Shown one piece after another: positions 16,828 through 23,884 of a stretch of 64,000 nucleotides of DNA. Positions within the stretch are counted from its first letter, which is position 1. Each line of letters begins with the position of its first letter. The stretch is from contig DEKU01000071.1 of assembly GCA_002354035.1 (NCBI GenBank), positions 3,676-67,675 of the forward strand. Reading direction: 5' to 3'. The position numbers and the translations under genes were made by a program. Below the pieces are notes generated by a model that was not told the origin of the DNA, did no database searches, and saw only the letters and a program-made list of their open reading frames with translations. This DNA comes from Bacteroidales bacterium UBA2714 (GTDB lineage Bacteria; Bacteroidota; Bacteroidia; Bacteroidales; P3).

Positions 16828-19800
16828 ATGGCAGAAGAAAATAAAGGAATACGACTGAAAAAAGCAGCGACAGAGCTGAATGTCGGCATATCCACGCTGG
16901 TGGAGTTTTTGGCCAAGAAGGGTCATCAGGTTGAGTCCAACCCCAATACCCGTCTCACTGCCGAGCAGTATGACATTGTCGCTACGGCTTTCCAGGCCGA
17001 GCGTGCCGTGAAAGAACAAGCCGACAAGATTGAGATTACCCCCAGTGGCAGCAATGTTGTGGTCGAAGCCAACGCCGACGACCGAAAGGACGATGCCGAG
17101 GAGGTAATCATAAAGAATTACAATTCGTCAACAATAGAGGTGAAGAGCACCCTCAAACCCGCCGAATCTGCCGCCACTCCCGACGTTTCCGAGGTGTCCG
17201 AAGCCAAGCCTGAACCCGTCGTCGAGCCTGAACCCGAACTGCCCACACCCGAGCAGCCCGCCGAAGTTGAAGAGACTCCGGCTGCCGAGCCTCAAGCCAC
17301 TGCCGACGAGTCTGCCCCATCCGAAGAGCCTCAGACCGCAACGCCGTCCGAACCTCAGCCGGAGCCCACTACCGCAGAAAGTGGACCTGCCTTCGACCCC
17401 ATTACCGTCGGCGACCTGCGCATCATCAATAAGATTGATTTGGATGCCATCAATACCAAAACCCGTCCCGACAAGAAGAAAAAAAGCAAAGCCGACAAAA
17501 GCTCAAAAGCCGAGAAGTCAGCCAAGCCTGCGGCTGAGCCTAAGGGCACGAAAGCCGACACAGCAAGCAAGGAAACCAAGCCTGCCGCACCCAAACCCCA
17601 GCCCGAGCAGCCAATAGCCGAAACCCCTGCTCCCGCTCCTGTTGCTCCTGCCGCTCCCGTCAAGGAACCTGAGTTTATCGAAACCCAATATCAGAAGCTG
17701 GAAGGCCCCAAGCTGGTGGGCAAGGTAGACCTCAGCCAATTCGAAAAGCCCAAAGCCAGCAGCGAGAAACGCAAACGCAAGCGCATTAAGAACAAGGGGG
17801 TGAAAGTGAACGACGTCACTGGTCAGCCCGAGAATGCCGCTACCCCACAGACTGCCCCCTCCAAGAACACCCAAAAGAGCAAAAAGGCCGACACCAACAC
17901 CAATACCGACGCCAAGAGCGAGAAGGCTGAGAAGAAAAAGAAAAAGGAGAAGAAAGTCGTAAAGGTCGAGATAGACGACTCCGAAATCGAAAAACAGATA
18001 CGCGACACGCTGGCTCGCCTTAGCCCTATGGGCAAGTCCAAGACCTCGAAGCACAACCGCGAAAAACGCCAGAAAGTACACCAGCGCATAGAGGAGGAGC
18101 AGCTCAACGAGATGGAGAGCCAGAAGACGTTGCAGGTGACGGAATTCGTCACCGCCAACGAACTGGCCACCATGATGAACGTCCCTGTCACCCAGGTCAT
18201 CAGCACCTGCATGTCAGTAGGCATATTCGTCAGCATCAACCAGCGTCTCGATGCCGAGACCATCAAACTCATTGCCGACGAGTTTGGGTTCGAAATCAAC
18301 TTCGCCAGTGCCGACGTCATCCACGAACTCAATAAGATTGAGGAGGAAGACCGTCCCGAGGACCTCGTGCCGCGCAACCCCATCGTCACCGTCATGGGTC
18401 ACGTCGACCACGGCAAAACCTCTTTGCTCGACTATATCCGCAAGACCAACGTTATCGCCGGCGAGGCAGGCGGCATCACCCAGCACATCGGTGCCTACGA
18501 GGTGACCACCGCCGATGGCCGCAAAATCACCTTCCTCGACACCCCTGGCCACGAAGCTTTCACCGCCATGCGTGCCCGTGGTGCCAAGGTGACGGACATC
18601 GCCATCATCGTCATCGCCGCCGACGACAAAATCATGCCCCAGACTGTCGAGGCCATCAACCACGCCCAGGCCGCCGGTGTCCCCATCGTGTTTGCCATCA
18701 ACAAGATTGACAAACCCGGCGCCGACCCCGACCGCATCAAGACCGAGCTGGCCAACATGAACCTCCTTGTCGAGGAATGGGGTGGTAAATATCAAAGCCA
18801 GGACATCTCGGCCAAGAAAGGCATCAACGTTGAGGAACTCCTCGAAAAAGTCATCCTCCAAGCCGACATCATGGAGCTCAAGGGCAACCCCAACAAACGT
18901 GCCAAGGGCACGGTGCTCGAAAGCTCGCTCGACAAAGGTCGTGGCTACGTGGCCAAACTCCTTGTCGAGAACGGCACCATCCGCAAGGGCGACCCCATCG
19001 TTGCCGGTGCCATCAGCGGACGCGTCCGCGCCATGTACAACGAGCGCAACCAAGAAGTCATGTCCGCCGGCCCCTCGCAGCCCGTGCTGCTCCTCGGACT
19101 CACCGGTGCCTGCCAGGCTGGCGACACCTTCAACGTCACCGAGAACGAGAAAGAAGCCAAAGACATCGCCGCCAAGCGCACCCAGCTGCAACGCGAGCAA
19201 GGCCTCCGCACCCAAACCCACCTCACTCTCGACGAGATCGGCCGTCGCATAGCCCTTGGAAACTTCAAGGAACTCAACGTTATCGTCAAAGGCGACGTGG
19301 ACGGCTCGGTCGAGGCCCTGTCCGACTCGCTGCTGAAACTCTCCACCGACGAGGTGCAAGTCAACGTCATCCACAAGGCCGTCGGCCAGATTACCGAGAC
19401 CGACGTCATGCTGGCCGAATCGTCCGACGCCATCATCATCGGCTTCCAGGTGCGTCCCTCAGTGGGTGCCCGCAAGATGGCCGAGACCGACCATATCGAC
19501 ATCCGCCTCTACAGCATCATCTACGATGCCATCAACGAACTCAAGGATGCTATCGAGGGCATGCTCTCGCCCGAGACGCAGGAGAAAATTGTCGCCAACC
19601 TCGAAATCCGCGAGACCTTCAAAATCTCCAAGGTCGGCACCATTGCCGGTTGCATGTGCCTCGATGGCAAAATCACCCGCAACCACAACGTCCGCATCAT
19701 CCGCGACGGCATCGTGGTCTACACTGGCAAGCTTGCCTCCCTCAAGCGGTTCAAAGACGATGTCAAGGAAGTCGTCAGCGGCCAGGATTGCGGCCTGAAC

Positions 19801-19878
19801 ATCGAAGGCTTCAACGACATCAAAGTCGGCGACATAGTCGAAGCCTACGAGGTAATAGAAATCAAACGCAAACTGTGA
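16828..19878 (+). CDS. infB: Translation initiation factor IF-2
   Basis: A 1016-residue GTPase that brings initiator tRNA to the ribosome. Residues 1-55 form an IF2_N-like segment (IRLKKAATELNVGISTLVEFLAKKG). A long low-complexity linker rich in Pro, Glu, Ala and Lys follows to about 430. The G domain carries GHVDHGKT (G1, about residue 523), DTPGHEAF (G3) and NKID (G4), and the C-terminal domains II-IV end VGDIVEAYEVIEIKRKL. I chose the ATG at 16828, preceded by AAAAAGGAG; upstream frame residues (MSSSQEIINREA) lack IF-2 character. Confidence 0.96.
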   Translation: MAEENKGIRLKKAATELNVGISTLVEFLAKKGHQVESNPNTRLTAEQYDIVATAFQAERAVKEQADKIEITPSGSNVVVEANADDRKDDAEEVIIKNYNSSTIEVKSTLKPAESAATPDVSEVSEAKPEPVVEPEPELPTPEQPAEVEETPAAEPQATADESAPSEEPQTATPSEPQPEPTTAESGPAFDPITVGDLRIINKIDLDAINTKTRPDKKKKSKADKSSKAEKSAKPAAEPKGTKADTASKETKPAAPKPQPEQPIAETPAPAPVAPAAPVKEPEFIETQYQKLEGPKLVGKVDLSQFEKPKASSEKRKRKRIKNKGVKVNDVTGQPENAATPQTAPSKNTQKSKKADTNTNTDAKSEKAEKKKKKEKKVVKVEIDDSEIEKQIRDTLARLSPMGKSKTSKHNREKRQKVHQRIEEEQLNEMESQKTLQVTEFVTANELATMMNVPVTQVISTCMSVGIFVSINQRLDAETIKLIADEFGFEINFASADVIHELNKIEEEDRPEDLVPRNPIVTVMGHVDHGKTSLLDYIRKTNVIAGEAGGITQHIGAYEVTTADGRKITFLDTPGHEAFTAMRARGAKVTDIAIIVIAADDKIMPQTVEAINHAQAAGVPIVFAINKIDKPGADPDRIKTELANMNLLVEEWGGKYQSQDISAKKGINVEELLEKVILQADIMELKGNPNKRAKGTVLESSLDKGRGYVAKLLVENGTIRKGDPIVAGAISGRVRAMYNERNQEVMSAGPSQPVLLLGLTGACQAGDTFNVTENEKEAKDIAAKRTQLQREQGLRTQTHLTLDEIGRRIALGNFKELNVIVKGDVDGSVEALSDSLLKLSTDEVQVNVIHKAVGQITETDVMLAESSDAIIIGFQVRPSVGARKMAETDHIDIRLYSIIYDAINELKDAIEGMLSPETQEKIVANLEIRETFKISKVGTIAGCMCLDGKITRNHNVRIIRDGIVVYTGKLASLKRFKDDVKEVVSGQDCGLNIEGFNDIKVGDIVEAYEVIEIKRKL

Positions 19879-19879
19879 T

Positions 19880-19910
19880 GAATGCGTTAACGTGTAAATT
19901 CGTTAATTCG
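19880..19910 (+). repeat. Left inverted repeat flanking the S23 gene
   Basis: GAATGCGTTAACGTGTAAATTCGTTAATTCG is nearly the reverse complement of 20294-20324. Together they bracket the four-helix-bundle gene. The element itself is built from GTTAAtTCG-like sub-repeats. It begins directly after the infB stop. Confidence 0.7.
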
Positions 19911-19926
19911 TGAATCTTTGTAGATT

Positions 19927-20301
19927 ATGAAGACGCAAGGCGTGTTGTATGATAAGAGCAAGCAGTTTGCATTAGGCGTTATCGCCCTATGCAATGAACT
20001 ACGTGAAAAAGGAGAATACATCATGTCAAAGCAAATCCTTAAATCTGGAACAAGCATTGGTGCCAACTATTGTGAAGCTGTCTGTGCCGAAAGTCCTCAA
20101 GACTTTATCCACAAAGTGTCAATCTCAATTAAAGAAGCAAACGAAACCTATTTCTGGCTTGACCTGCTACATGAAAGCAACCACATAGACAATGATAGAT
20201 TCTCACTGATGAGTAGCCAAGTAGAGGAACTTTACAAAATGCTAAACTCCTCAGCAATAACTGTCAAACAAAGACTAACAAATAAAGGACTAACGAATTA
20301 A
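19927..20301 (+). CDS. Four-helix-bundle protein of the S23/IVP family
   Basis: A 124-residue helical protein. The family signatures are readable: YDKSKQFALGVIALCNELRE, a central KSGTSIGANYCEAVCAESPQ and EANETYFWLDLLHESN, followed by a final helix (VEELYKMLNSSAITVKQRL). This matches the S23 ribosomal intervening-sequence protein / avd-like fold, a bundle that oligomerises and may bind nucleic acid. Its codon usage is more A/T-rich than infB and it lies between inverted repeats, so it probably arrived as a small mobile module. Biological role not established. Confidence 0.88.
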   Translation: MKTQGVLYDKSKQFALGVIALCNELREKGEYIMSKQILKSGTSIGANYCEAVCAESPQDFIHKVSISIKEANETYFWLDLLHESNHIDNDRFSLMSSQVEELYKMLNSSAITVKQRLTNKGLTN

Positions 20302-20324
20302 CAAATTAACACATTAACGAATTC
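20294..20324 (+). repeat. Right inverted repeat flanking the S23 gene
   Basis: CGAATTAACAAATTAACACATTAACGAATTC overlaps the last codons and stop of the S23 gene and is an inverted copy of 19880-19910 with a few mismatches. It ends six bases before the tRNA. Confidence 0.7.
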
Positions 20325-20329
20325 AAAAA

Positions 20330-20401
20330 GCTCTGATAGTTCAATGGATAGAATAACTCTCTCCTAAAGAGTAGATCCGGGTTCGATTCCCGGTCGGAGT
20401 A
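20330..20401 (+). tRNA. tRNA-Arg (anticodon CCT)
   Basis: A cloverleaf of 72 bases can be drawn. The acceptor stem GCTCTGA/TCGGAGT has G-T at the outer pair. The D stem is GTTC/GAAT, the anticodon stem ACTCT/AGAGT with loop CTCCTAA (anticodon CCT, reading AGG), and the T stem CCGGG/CCCGG with loop TTCGATT. The discriminator base is A and CCA is not encoded. It abuts the S23 module, and tRNA genes are common integration targets. Confidence 0.9.
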
Positions 20402-20613
20402 CAAAACAAAGATGCCATAGATGCAATTCACTTGTTTTTTTGCAAGTTCTCTTAGTTAAATCAAAACACAGTATGTCAAAGACCTCTCGGCTCAAAGAAG
20501 CGTATCCACTCCTTGGAAACCGGTTGCAAAAGTACATAAAACTCTTGCACCATTTCCCTCAATTCTCGCCTACTTTCCGATATTAACCTATATTTACCTC
20601 AAAGTAGGAATAG

Positions 20614-20754
20614 AAAACATCTCAGTATGACAGGATTCCTGAATTGAAGAGTGGTGCTAAGGCTGACCTCATTTACTTCATCGGATTATTGGAGTGGCGC
20701 GATACGGGCTTATGTGAGGTGTGTCTATCTGTCCGCATGACTATCAGATCATAG
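20614..20754 (+). other. Short open frame without start, possible gene remnant, inside a featureless region
   Basis: Between the tRNA and RNA copy B (20402-20996) no intact gene is visible. Within it, one frame encodes KTSQYDRIPELKSGAKADLI and further codons to a TAG at 20752-20754, without a start codon. It might be the relic of a transferred gene or an insertion element. The stretch before it (CAAAGACCTCTCGGCTCAAAG ... GGTTGCAAAAGTACATAAA) resembles, only from memory, sequences seen at insertion-sequence edges in this phylum. The region is A/T-rich relative to infB. No function proposed. Confidence 0.25.
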
Positions 20755-20996
20755 ATCGGAACGAGCGAAGCTTCACCCTGTATATGACGTTTAAGACGAT
20801 ACAACCCTGCAAGGCGTACAGAAATCTGTTGTCAATACATGTGCAACACCTGTAGGGTCTATTTTTGAAAAAATAGATGGACAAGGAGTGCTTTTTATGC
20901 CGACAGGCAGGTTTGCGGGTTTTATGTAATTGTCTGGTATATATACCAATTTGTTGTTATTATTTGAAATAATGCAACTGTTTTTAAAAAAAAGTG

Positions 20997-21281
20997 TATA
21001 TTTGCAGTCGCTTACAAGAGCAAGGTAAGCAATTTGCAAGAAAAGCATTGCGAATATCCTATCTTTGAAAGTTCGCCAAATCAACGAGGGAGGATTGAGC
21101 ATTTTTGCTTTCGCTTGTCGTGTATGCTATGGGCTCACGCCTCGGCATATCCTCAGGCGTGAGAATATGTTCATAGACCCCGTTCCCTCAAAGGTGTTTG
21201 GCGATACCTCAAAGATGACGATATGAACACATAAGTCTCATGCCTTTCTTATTTGTTGTTATAACGCCCGTTGGGGACTTG
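20997..21281 (+). ncRNA. Candidate structured RNA, copy B (leader of the peptide-BspA locus)
   Basis: Second copy of the element at 14149-14441, about 285 bases, starting at a -7 box TATATTTG (20997-21004) followed by CAGTCGCTTACAA. The helix TCGCCAAA (21073-21080) / TTTGGCGA (21197-21204) is identical to copy A. Its inner half is GAGGGA (21086-21091) / TCCCTC (21184-21189), different bases but still paired. GGCGTGAGA (21156-21164) / TCTCATGCC (21236-21244) is conserved and crosses the first helix. A competing hairpin, CTCACGCC (21134-21141) / GGCGTGAG (21156-21163), exists only in this copy. It ends about 25 bases before a 59-residue gene, so here it could act as a leader. Not matched to any RNA family I know. 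Confidence 0.6.
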
Positions 21282-21306
21282 GGGCAGTAACATAATACCT
21301 AAAAAC

Positions 21307-21486
21307 ATGAAAGAAAGCTATTTCAAGTGCAATTACGAATCACCCGTCGTAGAGGTGTTGAAAGCCCGCGTGGAGGCTGGGTTCCAGACTTCCAATGCTC
21401 AAAATGAAGTCAACGCCAACACGACCCGCTATGGGGCAGACAGCTGGGACACTCCCAGTGGTAACCCTAACGCACGGTACAATTAA
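21307..21486 (+). CDS. 59-residue peptide encoded ahead of the BspA-like lipoprotein
   Basis: A small protein, MKESYFKCNYESPVVEVLKA followed by an amphipathic stretch and an Asn/Thr/Gly-rich tail ending NPNARYN. There is no signal peptide. The opening Y-x-x-P-x-V/I-E-V-L pattern resembles short proteins that I recall as common upstream of surface lipoproteins in Prevotella and relatives. It is 18 bases ahead of the lipoprotein gene and downstream of candidate RNA B, so the three probably form one transcript. Whether it is a precursor peptide or a regulator is unknown. Confidence 0.65.
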   Translation: MKESYFKCNYESPVVEVLKARVEAGFQTSNAQNEVNANTTRYGADSWDTPSGNPNARYN

Positions 21487-21504
21487 CCTTTAACCTTACT
21501 TGCC

Positions 21505-23622
21505 ATGAAGAAGATTCTATTCATTTCTACTCTCATTGCAACCCTGCTGCTGGCCTCCAGTTGCCAGAAAGAGCAGGAATTAGTCACCCTCGGGGCAGTC
21601 ATCAACCAGCCCTCCAAGACCTATATCGACAATCGCTACCCCTGTTGGAGCGAGGGTGACCAAGTGTATGTCAACAATGCCGCCTACACCGTCTCTGCCA
21701 TCTCCGGCTCGTCGGCACAGATAGCCGATGTGGTGGGTGACGACAGCTACCGTGCCATCTTCCCCGCCTCGTTGGTGACACCGGGCAGCAACATCACCAA
21801 CAGTGCTACCATACCTGTCACCCTGCCCGCCACACAGCGTTACCAAGTGGTGAATGGCCACCAACGCGTAGACGCTCCCATGGGAGCCTACACCGAGGGC
21901 AGCACACTGCAGTTCTATAACCTCTGCTCCATTGTGCATGTGGTAGTCAACAACAACACGGGCAGTGACATGACGCTCGGCAGCCTGAAAATAGAGGCCG
22001 CCAACGCTTATCTGAGCGGCGCGGGCACTGCCACGGTCAACGGTGCTTCGGACGACGGCATCACTCTCTCCTCCGATGCATCGCACGCCGTCTCGCTCCG
22101 CCTGTCGGGTGCCACCAACGTCACCCTTGTCGCCGGAGCCCAGTCCGCCTTCGACATCTACGTCCCCGCCTTCCCCACGGACAACGTCACTATCACCCTC
22201 ACCACCACCAACGGCTACTACTACGAGCTCACCAAGAACAGCGTAGCCCTCACCCCCAACACCTACACCACCGTCACCCTCAACGTCACCTCCCTCACCC
22301 AAATCCTCGCCGCAGAGTTAGTGGACGGACCGACCTTCAATGCCGCTATCCCAGACAACGCTACAGCGGTGGTATTTGAATACAACAGTGCTGTCACCTC
22401 CGGCACACTGCTTTCCACCACAAGTTCTCCTGTACCCATTTATGGTAATTTAGACGGAACCATCTGGAGAGTATCCACACATGCTAGCATAATAAATGCA
22501 AATCCGGATTGTCAAGTTATGTTTCAGGGCAGATACAATTATAATACAAGCAGCCATGAACCTTCATTAGGAGAGATTGATTTCGGTGAGGGTTTTAACA
22601 CTTCTAATGTAACGGATATGCGTGATATGTTTGTGTGGTGTGAGAATTTGACAAACCTCGACCTATCCAACTTCAACACTGGAAATGTAATACTAATGGA
22701 TGGCATGTTTTGTGATTGCCACAACTTAGTAAGCCTTGATTTGTCAAACTTCAACACTGAAAATGTAACTAGTATGGCCAGCATGTTTATGAGGTGTTAT
22801 GCACTAACAACACTAATTATATCTAGTTTTAATACCGATAATGTGACGGGGATGTTTGGTGTCTTTAACGACTGTCATAACTTAACAAATATAGATCTTT
22901 CGAATTTCGATACTAAAAATGTGACTGATATGAGATTTATGTTTGATGGATGTAGCGGTCTAACAAGTCTAGATCTCTCCAACTTCAACACCCAGAATGT
23001 GAAGGAGATGTCCTGGATGTTTGGTTATTGCAGCAACTTGACAAGTCTCAATCTCTCCAACTTCAACACCCAGAATGTGAAGACGATGGACTACATGTTT
23101 ACTTGCTGTGAAGGGCTGGAAAATCTTGAGATATCCAACTTCAACACTGGAAAAGTGACGAATATGGAAGCAATGTTTCATGGGTGTAATAGCCTAATAA
23201 GCATAAATCTGCCTTACTTTAACACTCAAAAAGTAACAAATATGAGTTGGATGTTTAGTGAATGTAAAAAACTGACAAGCCTTGACATTTCAAGTTTTAA
23301 TACCCAGAATGTGACACGTATGCACGGCATGTTTTTTGATTGCAGCAGCCTTACATGCCTTGATCTCTCCAACTTCAACACTGAGACTGTGACGTATATG
23401 TTTGAAATGTTTAGTGGATGTAGCAGCCTGACAAGCCTTGAGCTCTCCCATTTTGATATGAGCAACGTGACAGATAAGTCATCAATGTGTTCGGGTCTTT
23501 CTTCCACTTCTGGTGCTTGCACCATCACCTGTCCAGCGGCAGTACAGGCAGAATTAGAGAATGGCACAGGTCTGCCCACAAGCGGGGTTACTTTCACTTG
23601 GCTGAGACCTACATCCAAGTAA
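21505..23622 (+). CDS. BspA-like LRR (DUF285) lipoprotein with fimbrillin-like N-terminus
   Basis: A 705-residue surface lipoprotein. Signal with lipobox LLLASSCQK (about residue 20). Residues 25-270 look like a fimbrillin/Mfa-type beta domain (CWSEGDQVYVNN, YRAIFPASL, LQFYNLCSIVHVVV). Residues about 357-670 hold about 12 repeats of roughly 24 residues with the consensus LDLSNFNTxNVTxMxxMFxxC, the DUF285/BspA leucine-rich type. The N-terminal half is GC-rich; the repeats are A/T-rich, suggesting a mosaic origin. Proteins of this kind bind host or bacterial ligands at the cell surface. A terminator follows at 23684. Confidence 0.9.
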   Translation: MKKILFISTLIATLLLASSCQKEQELVTLGAVINQPSKTYIDNRYPCWSEGDQVYVNNAAYTVSAISGSSAQIADVVGDDSYRAIFPASLVTPGSNITNSATIPVTLPATQRYQVVNGHQRVDAPMGAYTEGSTLQFYNLCSIVHVVVNNNTGSDMTLGSLKIEAANAYLSGAGTATVNGASDDGITLSSDASHAVSLRLSGATNVTLVAGAQSAFDIYVPAFPTDNVTITLTTTNGYYYELTKNSVALTPNTYTTVTLNVTSLTQILAAELVDGPTFNAAIPDNATAVVFEYNSAVTSGTLLSTTSSPVPIYGNLDGTIWRVSTHASIINANPDCQVMFQGRYNYNTSSHEPSLGEIDFGEGFNTSNVTDMRDMFVWCENLTNLDLSNFNTGNVILMDGMFCDCHNLVSLDLSNFNTENVTSMASMFMRCYALTTLIISSFNTDNVTGMFGVFNDCHNLTNIDLSNFDTKNVTDMRFMFDGCSGLTSLDLSNFNTQNVKEMSWMFGYCSNLTSLNLSNFNTQNVKTMDYMFTCCEGLENLEISNFNTGKVTNMEAMFHGCNSLISINLPYFNTQKVTNMSWMFSECKKLTSLDISSFNTQNVTRMHGMFFDCSSLTCLDLSNFNTETVTYMFEMFSGCSSLTSLELSHFDMSNVTDKSSMCSGLSSTSGACTITCPAAVQAELENGTGLPTSGVTFTWLRPTSK
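22576..23517 (+). repeat. Tandem 72-bp repeats encoding DUF285 leucine-rich units
   Basis: About 12 units of 24 codons inside the lipoprotein gene, with near-identical cores such as CTCTCCAACTTCAACACC. The most similar neighbours lie at about 22970-23110. Such arrays can change in number by recombination. Confidence 0.8.
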
Positions 23623-23655
23623 TGTGGCTTGCATCCGTCCTCTTTTACTGACAGT

Positions 23656-23672
23656 CCGTGCCAAAGGCACGG
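23656..23672. repeat. Perfect hairpin CCGTGCC-AAA-GGCACGG
   Basis: Seven-base perfect stem with a three-base loop, first of five inverted repeats between the lipoprotein and ATPase genes. Confidence 0.6.
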
Positions 23673-23683
23673 CATCCAATTAA

Positions 23684-23723
23684 CCCCACACTAAGCGACC
23701 ACAGGGAGCGCAGTGTGGGGTTT
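23684..23723 (+). terminator. Terminator after the BspA-like lipoprotein gene
   Basis: CCCCACACT pairs with AGTGTGGGG (nine perfect pairs) around a 19-base loop, followed by TTTCCTGTCT. The T run is short, so confidence is moderate. Confidence 0.6.
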
Positions 23724-23740
23724 CCTGTCTCCCCCGCCCT

Positions 23741-23757
23741 GCGTGTCGAAGACACGC
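23741..23757. repeat. Perfect hairpin GCGTGTC-GAA-GACACGC
   Basis: Seven-base perfect stem with a GAA loop, third inverted repeat of the cluster. Confidence 0.55.
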
Positions 23758-23790
23758 TACAAGCACTGCATTCCCAGCAGCTTGCAAAGA

Positions 23791-23842
23791 TTGCTCTCCC
23801 GAGAGAGCAAAAAATGAGAAATTTGCTCTCCCGGGAGAGCAA
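23791..23842 (+). promoter_or_regulatory. Twin 20-bp palindromes upstream of the AAA ATPase gene
   Basis: TTGCTCTCCCGAGAGAGCAA (23791-23810, one mismatch) and TTGCTCTCCCGGGAGAGCAA (23823-23842, perfect) have centres 32 bases apart, three helical turns, and end about 40 bases before the ATPase start. The layout is that of a cooperative dimer-binding operator, though hairpin formation in RNA is equally possible. Confidence 0.55.
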
Positions 23843-23884
23843 TAAATATCGTCTTTCGACGTTAATGCTCTAAACTAATTGATT

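Noticed and set aside
20402..20620. A possible insertion-sequence end in the gap after tRNA-Arg
   Set aside because: The resemblance (CAAAGA...GGTTGCAAAAGTAC) is only a memory-based impression; no terminal inverted repeats, target duplication or transposase frame could be shown.
20791..21102. A 103-codon minus-strand frame overlapping the candidate RNA copy B
   Set aside because: It runs through the conserved RNA blocks and the -7 box, and copy A does not preserve a matching frame.
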